Assembly: GCF_900129295.1 (NCBI RefSeq)
Contig: NZ_FQUU01000014.1
Coordinates: 1-64,000 of the forward strand
Source of the DNA: Flavisolibacter ginsengisoli DSM 18119
GTDB taxonomy: Bacteria > Bacteroidota > Bacteroidia > Chitinophagales > Chitinophagaceae
Reading direction: 5' to 3'
Length of the DNA: 64,000 nt
The first letter of the stretch is position 1; each line of letters begins with the position of its first letter. Below the pieces are notes generated by a model that was not told the origin of the DNA, searched no databases, and worked only from the letters and a program-made list of their open reading frames with translations. The position numbers and the translations under genes were made by a program. Positions 1 to 9,432 of this stretch are shown here, in pieces.

Positions 1-297
1 TAGAATTCGTTACTTTATTGATTTAGGTTGAAGAGGCTCCAATAGTACATTGGTCGCCTATGTGGTTAACACAGATTCTTCGTTCCTCAGAATGATCCCG
101 CCATTCGTCGGGACAGGCAGGGCAATGGACGACAGATTGCCTACAGGATTATTATTCAAAAATTTGATACGGCAGCCCATTGCTTATAATAACAGTATAG
201 TATAAGCGATCAAAGGAATTTTATTTTTTACTTTTTAATTTTGACTTGCTACTCCTCCTTGTCAACCTTTTCATTCCAGCTACCAGTCAATTTTCCT
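1..297. other. Left-edge non-coding stretch
   Basis: I see no convincing gene here. The stretch lies downstream of the minus-strand esterase gene that ends at 298. It contains a repeat-like segment at 71-117 (separate entry) and a short inverted pair, GCTTATA at 182-188 and TATAAGC at 201-207, without a T-run on either side, so it is not a convincing terminator. The last part (211-240) is A/T rich. A 61-codon open frame beginning at 241 runs antisense into the esterase gene and is not believed. Confidence 0.5.
71..117. repeat. Probable dispersed intergenic repeat fragment
   Basis: On the minus strand the segment reads as a block containing CATTCTGAGGAACGAAGAAT, preceded by CCCGACGAATGGCGGGA, in which TCCCG and CGGGA can pair as a short stem. 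From memory, strings of the type CATTCTGAG...CGAAGAATCT recur in intergenic DNA of many Bacteroidota genomes. Only one copy is seen in this window, so the repeat call rests on recollection, not on repetition visible here. Confidence 0.3.
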
Positions 298-1155
298 TCA
301 CTTCACATTGCTCCTGATGAACGCTTCGGTTTTATTAAAGGCATCGGTCATAATTGGGTCTGGCCAGATATCATGTCCAAGGTTTGGGTAAATGAACAAT
401 TGATTGGTGACACCCAAGCTTTGTAATTTATCTCTCAGCGCTATTGATTGGGCGACAGGTACAATTTCGTCCTTGTCACCATGGAAAATAATAGTAGGCG
501 GTGACTGGGCCGTTACAAAGTTCAAAGGGCTTGACTGCTGGTATAACAAAGGATTAGTGGTAGGGGTACCACTCATTAATGCTTCTATCAGAGACCGGTT
601 AAAGGGAATGGTAGTGGAGTTGTACAGGTCAACCATATCTACTGGCCCAAAAAAGTCAACTACTGCACTGACCTTTGGCGTTGCATACTTATAAGCCTGC
701 AAGGTGGCAAGGTGTGCACCTGAACTGGCACCCAGTAGCACTAATTTCTGGGATATAGCATAACCAGCTGAATGTTCCAAAAGGTATTTGATCGCAGTCT
801 TCATGTCATTTTCCTGCGAAGGGAAATGATTAGAGGTATTAGTGGCCAGTTTGTAATTAATGTTGGCAATGGCGTATGAAGGAAGCCTTTGCTGCAGGAT
901 GGGTATAAAGCTGGCAAAATCGGTTTTATCCCCGGTAACCCAGGCACCTCCATGTATCATCACAATCAGTTTGGTGCTGTCAGGGCTCCGGCCTGCCGGC
1001 AAATAAATATCCATCTTTTGTGCGGCATCCGCACCATATGCCTGGTTGGTTAGGGTTTCAGCAGAGAGGCTCGGGGCACTACTTTCTATTTCCTTTTTAC
1101 AGGAAACAAGCAAAGTGAATATGGCAATGACAATGGTATTCTTAATTCTATGCAC
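298..1155 (-). CDS. Lipoprotein alpha/beta-hydrolase (esterase/lipase-like)
   Basis: Predicted secreted lipoprotein hydrolase of 285 residues. The N-terminus is a short signal peptide ending in a lipobox (LVSC, Cys19) followed by KKE. The HGGAW oxyanion-hole motif (residues 68-72) and the nucleophile elbow GASSG (Ser144) are those of the hormone-sensitive-lipase/carboxylesterase-type hydrolases; the later HGDKDE and GHDIWPD motifs supply the probable Asp and His of the triad. The start codon is GTG: no ATG lies upstream in frame before a TGA stop, and GTG gives a proper signal peptide. Substrate is unknown; acetyl or feruloyl esters on polysaccharides are possible for this fold. It reads in the same direction as the membrane-protein gene upstream, about 110 bp away. 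Confidence 0.85.
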   Translation of the reverse strand: MHRIKNTIVIAIFTLLVSCKKEIESSAPSLSAETLTNQAYGADAAQKMDIYLPAGRSPDSTKLIVMIHGGAWVTGDKTDFASFIPILQQRLPSYAIANINYKLATNTSNHFPSQENDMKTAIKYLLEHSAGYAISQKLVLLGASSGAHLATLQAYKYATPKVSAVVDFFGPVDMVDLYNSTTIPFNRSLIEALMSGTPTTNPLLYQQSSPLNFVTAQSPPTIIFHGDKDEIVPVAQSIALRDKLQSLGVTNQLFIYPNLGHDIWPDPIMTDAFNKTEAFIRSNVK

Positions 1156-1267
1156 AGTTCTATGAAAATATGAAAATCATTGACAGCATTTGTAAAGCAA
1201 GTGTTAGGATTGCAGTAAACATCAATTCTTAACTTATAAAATATTGAGGGTACAGGTAAGGGTTTAA

Positions 1268-1744
1268 CTAAAAAGTATACCACGGAAAATGGCCCTTTGC
1301 CATAGCAATAACCCAGTCATCTGCAATGGCATTTTTTCGCTTACCCAGCACTGTATTCGCAATCACCTGTAATTGGTTGCGTGGGTATTGATGAAGAGGA
1401 AACCTTAACTTATTTCCGTTAGCAGCTTCAAAGTACCAGAATGATCTTATTGAGTTTCCATGTTGCCAGTAACGTATATAGGTTTTTGTCAGGTCTTTCC
1501 AGTTCAACTGTTCCTTATGGAACCAGCTCCTCCAGGTTATACCTTCATCATTTATGATCAGTTCTTTACGCGAACGAAGCAATAGAATATAAACAGACGA
1601 TATAATCAATACGATACAAAAGATAGCTACAGTGGCATCCCTGTTCTGGGGACTATAAAACAGGAATAGTATAATGGCCATTAACAACGGCGTAAATGCG
1701 GGCCATTTGCGTGGATAAAAATGCATGTTTCCTTCTGGTGCCAT
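1268..1744 (-). CDS. Small two-helix membrane protein, unknown function
   Basis: A protein of up to 158 residues that I do not recognise by name. Two hydrophobic helices near residues 15-31 and 38-56 form a hairpin, followed by a soluble domain of about 100 residues with alternating strands and a conserved-looking Trp-rich stretch (ITWRSWF, then RSFWYFEAANG). The arrangement, a helical hairpin plus a compact strand-rich domain, resembles bacterial PH-like or YcxB-like membrane proteins, but this is only a shape comparison. Two starts are possible: ATG at 1744 or ATG at 1726 (codon 7), the latter preceded by AGAAGGA. It lies 43 bp downstream of the ABC transporter start side and 110 bp upstream of the esterase gene, all on the minus strand. 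Confidence 0.7.
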   Translation of the reverse strand: MAPEGNMHFYPRKWPAFTPLLMAIILFLFYSPQNRDATVAIFCIVLIISSVYILLLRSRKELIINDEGITWRSWFHKEQLNWKDLTKTYIRYWQHGNSIRSFWYFEAANGNKLRFPLHQYPRNQLQVIANTVLGKRKNAIADDWVIAMAKGHFPWYTF

Positions 1745-1787
1745 TTTACGGTTTAGATGTTCTATATAATTTACAACAATTAACGGC

Positions 1788-3632
1788 TTAAGCTATCTTT
1801 TGTAATGATGTTAATCTCCTGTAAGTGCTTTCTTCTATTTGTATCAAATCGTAATGATTACCCCTTTCCACGATCTTTCCATCATGTAGTACAATAATCT
1901 CATCAGCTTCCTTAATAGTGCTTAGCCTGTGTGCAATAACAAGGGTGGTTCTTCCGGCCATCAATTTATTTAAAGCGTCCTGTACCTGTTTTTCAGATTC
2001 TGTATCCAGTGCAGATGTAGCTTCATCCAATATAAGAATGGAAGGGTCTTTGAATACTGCCCTGGCGATGCTTAAACGCTGGCGCTGACCCCCAGACAAG
2101 CGTATTCCTCTGTCCCCGATAATTGTCTGGTAACCATCTTCCGTATGCATGATGAATTCATGGGCATTGGCAATGGTAGCTGCCCTGATCACTTCTTCCA
2201 TGCTGGCATCTGGTTTACCAAGTGCAATATTGTTAAAAACAGTGTCATTGAAAAGAATGATCTCCTGTGTAACAAAACTCATATGGCTGCGCAGTGATTC
2301 CATAGTATACTGCCGCACATCTTTACCATCTATAAGTACCTGCCCAGCCTTTACATCGTAAAACCTGGGAATGAGGTCGGCAATTGTTGATTTGCCAACT
2401 CCTGAAGGTCCTACCAGGGCTACTGTCTTTCCTTTCTGAATAGAGAAGCTGATGTTTTGCAGCACGGGTTGCTCGTTGTAGGAAAAATTTACTTCATCAA
2501 ATTCAATTGACTCCTGGAAGGTGTCTAATGTTACTGCACCAGGGAGGTCATCCACCTCAATGGGAGTGTCTAATACTTCAATGATGCGTCTTCCGGCAGC
2601 TTCTCCTCTTTGGATATTGGCCAGTGCCACCACCATGGATTTGGCAGGCCTGATGACCTGGGAAAAGATGGCAATAAAAGCAATAAAGGCACTGGCTTGC
2701 AATCCTGTTCCTGTAGCCTGGTTCTTTAATACCAGGCTGCCGCCAAACACCAGGATGCAGGCCACTACAAACACACCGGATGCTTCAGAAAAGGCAGGTG
2801 CCAGCTCCCTTTTATTGAATCCCTGCAGGCTTGCCCTTCTGTAAAAATCATTCTCCTTGCTAAACCTGTCTACAACAAAATTTGTAGCATTAAAAGCACG
2901 TATGATGCGCATGCCCATTAAAGTCTCATCTATAATGGTCAGCAATCTTCCAATGGATGCCTGGGCATCTGTTGCTTCCTTCCTCAGTCTCCGGGTGACA
3001 GAAGCTATGGCTATGGCAGAGATGGGAATGATAATAAGCGTAAAAAGTGTCAGCTTAAAAGAGATGGTAAACAATGCGATAAAATACCCGATCATTACAT
3101 AGGGCTCTTTGAACATTACTTCTATTGAGTTGCATGCTACAGCCTCAATTTCAAACACATCAGAATTCATACGGGAGAGGAGGTCGCCTTTATGTTCTTT
3201 GGTAAAATACCCCATATGAAGGTGGTTGACCTTATGAAATATAGCTTCTCGAATTCTCTTCACCAATAAGGTCCTTGTATTGACCAGGCACCGTTGTGCC
3301 AGGTAGCGAAAGATATTGGTAAGAATAACTGCCGCCACTATCAATGATGCAATAAGGTATAAGGCATAACGTGGGTTGATGGTTTTAAGCCGGTATACCT
3401 GGAAATAAAAAAAGTTCTTAAAGAACTCACCACTCAGTGAAAATGAAGGTGCATGTGCAAACTTCTGTGCATTGCCTGAAGTTTCATTATCAAATAAAAA
3501 ATTAAGCAAGGGAATGATCAGGGCAAACTGGAAGATGCTAAAGAACACGGCTATAAGCGTAAATATAAAGAATGGGAAAATGAACTTCCTGTAAGGCTTG
3601 GCATAAGCGAGTAAACGGCGATAGACCTTCAT
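1788..3632 (-). CDS. ABC exporter half-transporter, MsbA-like (TMD-NBD fusion)
   Basis: Inner-membrane ATP-driven exporter of 614 residues with the usual half-transporter layout: about six transmembrane helices in residues 1-330, then a nucleotide-binding domain. Visible motifs are Walker A GPSGVGKST near 408, the signature LSGGQRQRL near 511, Walker B ILILDEATSALD near 530 and the H-loop AHRLST near 564. It is complete and would act as a homodimer. The subfamily matches lipid-flippase/MsbA-type exporters, so lipid A, lipid-linked glycan or another hydrophobic substrate is likely. It begins 12 bp after a glycosyltransferase gene on the same strand, which suggests co-transcription and a glycan or glycolipid role. 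Symbol withheld because MsbA cannot be separated from related exporters by eye. Confidence 0.92.
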   Translation of the reverse strand: MKVYRRLLAYAKPYRKFIFPFFIFTLIAVFFSIFQFALIIPLLNFLFDNETSGNAQKFAHAPSFSLSGEFFKNFFYFQVYRLKTINPRYALYLIASLIVAAVILTNIFRYLAQRCLVNTRTLLVKRIREAIFHKVNHLHMGYFTKEHKGDLLSRMNSDVFEIEAVACNSIEVMFKEPYVMIGYFIALFTISFKLTLFTLIIIPISAIAIASVTRRLRKEATDAQASIGRLLTIIDETLMGMRIIRAFNATNFVVDRFSKENDFYRRASLQGFNKRELAPAFSEASGVFVVACILVFGGSLVLKNQATGTGLQASAFIAFIAIFSQVIRPAKSMVVALANIQRGEAAGRRIIEVLDTPIEVDDLPGAVTLDTFQESIEFDEVNFSYNEQPVLQNISFSIQKGKTVALVGPSGVGKSTIADLIPRFYDVKAGQVLIDGKDVRQYTMESLRSHMSFVTQEIILFNDTVFNNIALGKPDASMEEVIRAATIANAHEFIMHTEDGYQTIIGDRGIRLSGGQRQRLSIARAVFKDPSILILDEATSALDTESEKQVQDALNKLMAGRTTLVIAHRLSTIKEADEIIVLHDGKIVERGNHYDLIQIEESTYRRLTSLQKIA

Positions 3633-3644
3633 GGGGCAGGGATT

Positions 3645-4703
3645 TTAAACAGAGTGATAAATATTAATGTACTCCCTGGCGGCCTTATTCCAGCAAAAGT
3701 CTCCACTACGTCTTTTTATTCTTTCTGACATGCACAGGCTTGTATATTGCTGCATGCCATCATGGAAAATTTTTTGCATGCCATCACCATCAAAATCCGG
3801 AAAATAAAAAGCAACATCTCTTCCGATTTCGGGTAAAGCTGTTCTATTGGAGAGAAATACGGGTTTGCCTACAGACATGGCCTCAGCTACAGGCAATCCA
3901 AATCCTTCCGCTAAAGAAGGAAACGTGAAGGCGTAACAGTTCTGAAAGTACCAGGATTTTTCGGGTTCTGATATTGGACCCAGTACCCTTACATTTTCTT
4001 CAATACCCATTTTGCGGGCTGAGAAATTAATATAATTAACATAGTCCGGGTCATCGGGTTTACCGGCTATTAATAATTCCATATCATTATTGCGCACCAG
4101 TAAGGGAAGCAACACATGGAAGTTCTTCTTGCGGTTGACAGTACCTATAGCGAACAGGAATTTTTTACGGGGCTGATAAGATGTTCTTAGTAACAGGGGT
4201 GATTCCAGGGTATTGGTTCCATTGTGTATAACAAATACGGGCTTGTTGTTCAGCTCACAATAGTTCACTACATCATTCCTGCAATACTCTGATATGCATA
4301 CAATGGCTGCACTACGGTTAATGTTCTGCTGCAGCGATTGCAAATAAGATTTTTTTTTCTGCTCAGTTTTATCCTCTTCGTAAATGAAGTTTAGATCATG
4401 AATGGTTAGCACAACCCTGATATTTTTATTACGTATTGGAAGGTAGTGGCTTCCCTGGTAGGTACTATGCCAGATGCTGTAACCATTAAGAGATGGCATT
4501 AGGAATTTTTGCAGCGAATGCTGAGCTATATATTTTGCATCAACACCAAATATTCCAAGAAGTTGGGATGGGGTAAAGAAACTGATTTGTTCCTGGTAAG
4601 GATTACTGTGTTCCTTTAATTTCAATCCAAGGTGCAGGCAATAGCTGAACAATCCGGTGTTGGTGTATTTCATCCTTTCACAATCAAATACAATTTGCAT
4701 CAT
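3645..4703 (-). CDS. Glycosyltransferase family 4 (GT-B fold), paralog A
   Basis: Predicted cytoplasmic glycosyltransferase of 352 residues. The C-terminal half has the GT4 hallmarks: a linker RKKNF, the donor-site segment LLIAGKPDD, LGPI, and the nucleotide-sugar motif SLAEGFGLPVAEAM (E-x7-E type) near 265. The N-terminal half carries IHDLN and the CISEYC segment seen in mannosyl/glucosyl transferases of this family. Its nearest relative in the window is the divergently transcribed gene at 4858, which shares the order and wording of almost all motifs. It is followed 12 bp later by the ABC exporter gene. Donor and acceptor are unknown. Two adjacent Met codons open the frame; M1 or M2 changes nothing functional. 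Confidence 0.9.
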   Translation of the reverse strand: MMQIVFDCERMKYTNTGLFSYCLHLGLKLKEHSNPYQEQISFFTPSQLLGIFGVDAKYIAQHSLQKFLMPSLNGYSIWHSTYQGSHYLPIRNKNIRVVLTIHDLNFIYEEDKTEQKKKSYLQSLQQNINRSAAIVCISEYCRNDVVNYCELNNKPVFVIHNGTNTLESPLLLRTSYQPRKKFLFAIGTVNRKKNFHVLLPLLVRNNDMELLIAGKPDDPDYVNYINFSARKMGIEENVRVLGPISEPEKSWYFQNCYAFTFPSLAEGFGLPVAEAMSVGKPVFLSNRTALPEIGRDVAFYFPDFDGDGMQKIFHDGMQQYTSLCMSERIKRRSGDFCWNKAAREYINIYHSV

Positions 4704-4857
4704 GATGTAGAAGTTTTGGAATCAGGGACACTTGGAATGCTTCAAGAACAAAATTTATACCTGTAATTATTGCTGAGGTTACGGTTAAATATTATCGTTA
4801 GTAATTATTTTTTCATCAACGGTTGTTAATTAATTTTATTATACATTAACCTTCTTC
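4704..4857. promoter_or_regulatory. Divergent promoter region between two glycosyltransferase genes
   Basis: This 154-bp gap separates two head-to-head paralogous genes, so promoters in both directions must lie in or near it. It is strongly A/T rich in its right half. I found no perfect TAnnTTTG -7 box; on the minus strand TAAATTTT near 4751 matches five of six fixed positions. No clear inverted repeat that could be an operator was seen. Confidence 0.45.
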
Positions 4858-5922
4858 ATGTGGATGAATAAAATTATCCTGGATTGTGACTTGATGAAGT
4901 TTCCGAATACGGGCCTGTTTCATTATTGTCTGAACCTTGGTAATTATGTAAATGAACTGTTCTCAGCAGAAGGAGAAGAACTGATGCGATTTTATGTTCC
5001 ACCTGAACAGGCACATTGTTTTTCAAATAGACAGTTGGTAATAAAGGAATTTAAACGCCATAGATTTATACGTCCATTTATGTTAGGTTGTAAACTATGG
5101 CATGCGCCATTTCAATCCGGGAGAATTTTTCCGTTCAATAACCCATCAGTAAAAGTTTTACTTACCATTCACGATCTGAATGCCATGCATGAAGATCTGC
5201 CTAAAGCAGAGCAGGAAAGGAGTGTGGCACATACACAAAAGTTAATCAATCAAAGTGATGCGATTGTATGTATATCTGATTTTTGTAAAACAGATGTATT
5301 GAAGTATTGCAATGTTAGTAATAAGCCAATATATGTTATCCATAATGGAACCCATGCCGTGGGACTTCCATCATTGGGAACTGCTTCCTATAAACCTTCA
5401 CGGCCATTTCTATTTGCCATGGGTGATGTAAACCGGAAAAAGAATTTTCATACCCTCCTTCCAATGATGGCGGCCAATCATTTTGAACTCATCATTGCAG
5501 GGCGGCTTGCAGAAGGAGACTATATACAGCAAATAGAAACAGAGGCGGAGGTGTTAGGTATAAAAGACAGGATACATATCCTGGGGCCCGTGAAGGAAGG
5601 TGAGAAAGCCTGGTACCTTCAAAATTGTACAGCTTATGTTCATCCTTCTCTCGCTGAAGGATTTGGCGCACCCGTGGTTGAAGCCATGTCTTTTGGTAAG
5701 CCTTTGTTTTTATCTCATTTGACTTCTTTACCAGAAATAGGAGGTGACGTTGCTTTTTATTTTAAGAGTTTCGATCCGGAGCATATGACTGAAATATTGT
5801 ACGATGGGCTTCAATATTTTCAAAGAAATGGATTGGCACAAAAGATAAGAGAGAGAAGTACACATTTCAATTGGAAGGAAAAAGCAAAACAATACAGGGA
5901 TGTTTATCATTCCCTATTATAA
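4858..5922 (+). CDS. Glycosyltransferase family 4 (GT-B fold), paralog B
   Basis: Predicted glycosyltransferase of 354 residues, paralogous to the gene at 3645-4703: both open with an I(V/I)(F/L)DC(E/D) strand and NTGLF, and share IHDLN, a CIS(E/D)(Y/F)C segment, VIHNGT, RKKNFH, LGP and SLAEGFG(A/L)PV(V/A)EAM. The E-x7-E donor motif lies near residue 265. The pair therefore arose by duplication with inversion, or by duplication and later rearrangement. Alternative starts are ATG 4858 and ATG 4864. It is followed 8 bp later by an FkbM methyltransferase and forms a compact three-gene plus-strand unit with it and the next gene. Sugar donor and acceptor unknown. Confidence 0.9.
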   Translation: MWMNKIILDCDLMKFPNTGLFHYCLNLGNYVNELFSAEGEELMRFYVPPEQAHCFSNRQLVIKEFKRHRFIRPFMLGCKLWHAPFQSGRIFPFNNPSVKVLLTIHDLNAMHEDLPKAEQERSVAHTQKLINQSDAIVCISDFCKTDVLKYCNVSNKPIYVIHNGTHAVGLPSLGTASYKPSRPFLFAMGDVNRKKNFHTLLPMMAANHFELIIAGRLAEGDYIQQIETEAEVLGIKDRIHILGPVKEGEKAWYLQNCTAYVHPSLAEGFGAPVVEAMSFGKPLFLSHLTSLPEIGGDVAFYFKSFDPEHMTEILYDGLQYFQRNGLAQKIRERSTHFNWKEKAKQYRDVYHSLL

Positions 5923-5930
5923 TTTGAAGT

Positions 5931-6785
5931 ATGACTGATAAAACTTTGACAAGAATTGGTGAATTGGCTCAGCTTACAAGGCAGGAGATGGAAGCTATTT
6001 GCACAAAAGCGGTGAGGAGCTATTACCTGGGTGATCATCTGCAATTATGTAAGATACTGTCCAGGTATAAAATCTACCTTGATACCAGAGATATTGGTAT
6101 TGCTCCCAATATGCTGATGGATGGTTATTGGGAATCATGGATCACTAAGTTTATTGCACAGCAGGTGAAGCCAGGCATGATCTGTATAGATGCCGGAGCC
6201 AATTTTGGTTATTATTCCCTGGTATTGGCAGAACTGGCTGGTAAAGAAGGAAAATGCATAGCAGTGGAACCCAATTCTTATTTATGCCGTCTTATGTCGC
6301 ATACCAATAAAGTAAATGAATATCATTTTGAGATAGTGGCCAGGGCGCTGGCTGATACACCTGGTAAAGTAACATTATCCATACCGGCACTTTATTGGGG
6401 TGGCGGCACTATTAGATCTGAAAAGGTGGATGACGAAGTTATAACAGAGCAGGTTGAGATGATAACAATGGATTCTTTAGTTGACCAGTTTCATTTGCGG
6501 CAGGTGGATTTTATTAAAATGGATTGTGAAGGGGTAGAGCCATTGATCTTTAAGGGAATGGAAAAAATATTAAATCAAAATCCATCACTAAAGATGGTAA
6601 TGGAATACAGTCCGTTTATGTATAAGGATGCAACTGCTTTCACTGATTTTCTTTTCCAAAGGTTCCAGGTAGGAGAGATCAAAGGTGATTCAACAGTGTT
6701 AACTTTTACTGAATCGGACAAAGCGTACTTATTAAATTTAAAGGACCATGTAGACTTGTTTCTTACCAGGAAAACTAATGAATGA
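5931..6785 (+). CDS. FkbM-family SAM-dependent methyltransferase
   Basis: A 284-residue class I methyltransferase. SAM-binding motif I reads DAGANFGYYS near residues 86-95, followed by VEPN (acidic residue for the SAM ribose) and the FkbM signature VDFIKMDCEGVEPLIF near 186-201. FkbM-type enzymes usually O-methylate hydroxyls of sugars or polyketides. Its place between a glycosyltransferase (8 bp upstream) and a second methyltransferase-like gene (6 bp downstream) points to methylation of a surface glycan made by this block. This is inference from context; the acceptor cannot be read from the sequence. Confidence 0.88.
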   Translation: MTDKTLTRIGELAQLTRQEMEAICTKAVRSYYLGDHLQLCKILSRYKIYLDTRDIGIAPNMLMDGYWESWITKFIAQQVKPGMICIDAGANFGYYSLVLAELAGKEGKCIAVEPNSYLCRLMSHTNKVNEYHFEIVARALADTPGKVTLSIPALYWGGGTIRSEKVDDEVITEQVEMITMDSLVDQFHLRQVDFIKMDCEGVEPLIFKGMEKILNQNPSLKMVMEYSPFMYKDATAFTDFLFQRFQVGEIKGDSTVLTFTESDKAYLLNLKDHVDLFLTRKTNE

Positions 6786-6791
6786 TAATTA

Positions 6792-7466
6792 ATGGGAGCA
6801 TTAAACAGATTTGATCTTTGCCGGATCATTAAGGAATATAAGATCCCTTATTTCTTTGAAACCGGTACTTTTTGGGGGGATGGTGTGGCCTATGCCTTAC
6901 AGTCACCTTTCAAAAGATTATTTTCTGTTGAACTGGTACCAGAGATTGCCAGTAAGGCAGCAAGCCGTTTTATTGATAATAAAGAGGTTTGTATACTGGA
7001 GGGTGACAGCGTTTCCGTACTTGGACAGGAATTGCCGTATGTAAAAGGGAATTGTTTATTCTGGCTCGATGCACATTTCCCCGGTGCAGATGCTGGCCTG
7101 GCAGCGTATAATGCCGGTGCAGATGAAGATCTGAGGTTGCCACTTGAGAAAGAGTTGGAAGTCATCAGCAGGCTTCGTTCAAATTATAAGGATGTGCTTA
7201 TTTTAGATGATCTGAGGATCTATGAAGATGGGCCTTTTGTAAATGGTAATGTGCCTGCAGATGCATTGCCTGGTGAGAACAGGACCATAGATTTTATATA
7301 CAGGTATTTCGGAGAGACTCACCAGGTGATGAAGTGCTACCTGGATGAAGGTTATATTTTATTATTTCCCAGGGTCGGTTATAAAAGAAATCATTTTAAA
7401 TGGAGCAACCTTTTTAAAAAGGTTGCTCCTGAAGAAGATCATTATTTAATCAACGAACCTGTTTAG
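6792..7466 (+). CDS. Class I methyltransferase-like protein, unknown acceptor
   Basis: A 224-residue protein with a recognisable Rossmann methyltransferase skeleton but no family I can name with certainty. ETGTFWGDG (residues 23-31) takes the place of motif I, VELVPE (46-51) that of the acidic ribose-binding strand, EGDSVSVL (70-77) the third strand, and FWLDAHFPG (90-98) plus LILDD near 135 the later catalytic-side strands. It is the last gene of the plus-strand glycan unit, 6 bp after the FkbM gene. Its stop codon overlaps the stop of the convergent aspS gene by three bases, and its last 65 bases contain a perfect palindrome (separate entry). Confidence 0.7.
   Translation: MGALNRFDLCRIIKEYKIPYFFETGTFWGDGVAYALQSPFKRLFSVELVPEIASKAASRFIDNKEVCILEGDSVSVLGQELPYVKGNCLFWLDAHFPGADAGLAAYNAGADEDLRLPLEKELEVISRLRSNYKDVLILDDLRIYEDGPFVNGNVPADALPGENRTIDFIYRYFGETHQVMKCYLDEGYILLFPRVGYKRNHFKWSNLFKKVAPEEDHYLINEPV
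7402..7429. repeat. 28-bp perfect palindrome inside a coding end
   Basis: The arms are GGAGCAACC and GGTTGCTCC around a TTTTTAAAAA centre, and the whole 28 bases are self-complementary. It codes for part of the last residues of the methyltransferase-like protein and lies 34 bp downstream of the convergent aspS stop. It may act as a transcription terminator for aspS read-through or as a protein-binding dyad. Neither side has a long T-run, so a classical intrinsic terminator is not certain. Confidence 0.6.
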
Positions 7467-9298
7467 GCTTTCTTTTCAAGATCAAGCTGGATCTGTAATT
7501 CCTGTAGTTGCTTATCATCAATGGTGGCGGGAGCATCCAGCATAACATCCCTGCCGCTGTTGTTTTTTGGAAAAGCAATAAAGTCACGTATGCTTTCACT
7601 GCCACCCAAAATAGCACAGAGCCGGTCAAATCCAAAGGCGATACCACCATGAGGAGGTGCTCCATATTCAAAAGCTCCTAATAAAAATCCAAACTTGTGC
7701 AGGGCTTCTTCTTTTGACATACCGAGCGCCGAGAACATTTTTTCCTGGAGTTCTCTTTGAAAGATCCTAATAGAACCACCACCAATCTCATTTCCATTTA
7801 ATACCATATCGTAGGCATTGGCTTTGATATTGGAATAAGGATGCTTCAGGTATTCAGCTGCATTCTCAATGACAGGGTCATTATTGATCATTACCTCAAT
7901 ATGCGATGGTTTAGGAGAAGTAAATGGATGATGACGGGCTACCCATCGGTTATCCTCTTCAGCATATTCAAACAATGGAAAGTCTAATACCCATAATAGC
8001 CTGTATTCGTTCTTCTTTCTCAGGCCAAGCCGTTCTCCCAATTCCAGTCTCAGGTCACTGATGGCTTTACGGGTCCTTTCTTCGGGCCCGGCCAGTATTA
8101 ATATAAGGTCGCCAGGTTTTGCATTGGCAAATGCTGCAATGGCTTTTAATTTGTCTTCAGAGAAAAACTTATCAACGCTGCTTTTAAATGTGCCATCTGC
8201 ATTGCATTTGATATTGACCATGCCTTGCATTCCGACCTGGGGGCGTTTTACCCAATCAGTGAGTTCATCTATCTGCTTGCGTGTGTATTCCGATGCTCCC
8301 GGAACAGCAATGGCCAGTACCGTTTCAGCATTATCAAATACACCAAATCCTGCTCCGTTGATTAATTCCCCTGTAGCTACTATGGAACCAGCTTTATTGA
8401 ATGCTGATTTAAGGTTAGCCACCTTCATGTCAAACCGGATATCCGGCTTATCATTACCATAATTCCACATGGCATCTTCCCATGTCATGCGTTCTACTGC
8501 CTCTGTATAGTCAATATTTTTTACTGCCTTGAAAATGTACTTAATAAGGCCTTCAAACATATTGAGGATATCCTCCTGTTCCACAAATGCCATTTCACAA
8601 TCTATCTGTGTGAATTCAGGCTGCCTGTCAGCACGCAGGTCCTCATCCCTGAAGCATTTTACTATCTGGTAATAACGGTCATAACCGCTTACCATTAAAA
8701 GTTGTTTAAAGGTTTGAGGAGATTGGGGTAAGGCATAGAACTGCCCGGGGTTCATCCTGGAGGGTACTACAAAATCCCTGGCTCCTTCAGGTGTGCTTTT
8801 GATCAGGAAGGGCGTTTCAATATCCATAAAGCCCTGTTGGTGCAGGTAATCTCTTGTTGCCCTGTTCACAGCATAGCGTAGTTCCAAATTCTTTTTTACT
8901 GCATTCCTGCGGAGGTCAAGAAAGCGGTATTTCATTCTGAGGTCATCACCACCATCAGTATCATCCTGTATGGTGAAGGGGGGCACGGCTGACTTATTTA
9001 ATATTTTAAAGGATTCTACATTGATCTCAATATCTCCTGTAGGTATGTTCTTGTTCTTGTTAGACCGCTCACTGACAATGCCTGTAACCTGCAGCACAAA
9101 TTCACGACCCAGGGGATTTTCGTCAAGCATGGCATTTAACTCTTCTCCAAAAAGCAATTGAGTGATGCCATAACGGTCCCTGAGGTCAACAAAAGTGATG
9201 GAACCGAATTTGCGAACTGTCTGCACCCAGCCGGCAAGCGTAACCTGGCTGTTGACATTCTGTAATCTTAATTCTCCGCAAGTATGTGAACGAAACAT
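7463..9298 (-). CDS. aspS: Aspartyl-tRNA synthetase
   Basis: Class IIb aminoacyl-tRNA synthetase of 611 residues charging tRNA(Asp) in the cytoplasm. The N-terminal OB anticodon-binding domain is seen in [14 protein letters not shown] and FVDLRDRYG. Class II motif 2 is [16 protein letters not shown] near 214 and motif 3 is [10 protein letters not shown] near 550. The stretch between about 290 and 410 is the GAD insertion typical of the bacterial type. Length is normal. The ATG at 9298 directly opens the OB domain ([10 protein letters not shown]). A -7 promoter box lies 34 bp upstream. The TAA stop overlaps the TAG stop of the convergent gene ending at 7466. Whether it is discriminating or also acts on tRNA(Asn) cannot be decided here. 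Confidence 0.97.
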   Translation of the reverse strand: MFRSHTCGELRLQNVNSQVTLAGWVQTVRKFGSITFVDLRDRYGITQLLFGEELNAMLDENPLGREFVLQVTGIVSERSNKNKNIPTGDIEINVESFKILNKSAVPPFTIQDDTDGGDDLRMKYRFLDLRRNAVKKNLELRYAVNRATRDYLHQQGFMDIETPFLIKSTPEGARDFVVPSRMNPGQFYALPQSPQTFKQLLMVSGYDRYYQIVKCFRDEDLRADRQPEFTQIDCEMAFVEQEDILNMFEGLIKYIFKAVKNIDYTEAVERMTWEDAMWNYGNDKPDIRFDMKVANLKSAFNKAGSIVATGELINGAGFGVFDNAETVLAIAVPGASEYTRKQIDELTDWVKRPQVGMQGMVNIKCNADGTFKSSVDKFFSEDKLKAIAAFANAKPGDLILILAGPEERTRKAISDLRLELGERLGLRKKNEYRLLWVLDFPLFEYAEEDNRWVARHHPFTSPKPSHIEVMINNDPVIENAAEYLKHPYSNIKANAYDMVLNGNEIGGGSIRIFQRELQEKMFSALGMSKEEALHKFGFLLGAFEYGAPPHGGIAFGFDRLCAILGGSESIRDFIAFPKNNSGRDVMLDAPATIDDKQLQELQIQLDLEKKA

Positions 9299-9332
9299 AT
9301 ATAACCCCTATTAATTCTTTGATTAAAAGTGG

Positions 9333-9340
9333 CAAAGATA
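9333..9340 (-). promoter_or_regulatory. Probable aspS promoter -7 box
   Basis: On the minus strand TATCTTTG matches the Bacteroidota -7 consensus TAnnTTTG at all fixed positions. It lies 34 nt upstream of the aspS start codon, which leaves a normal short leader. The -33 TTTG partner is not clear; CCTG lies at about the right distance. Confidence 0.5.
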
Positions 9341-9432
9341 AGCCGTAAACGTTTTTTGCAGGGGTGAATTGAACCCGGATATGCCAATGGCCTGGCCGTA
9401 TAAGATACATGTATAGAATAGGATAAGGCTAA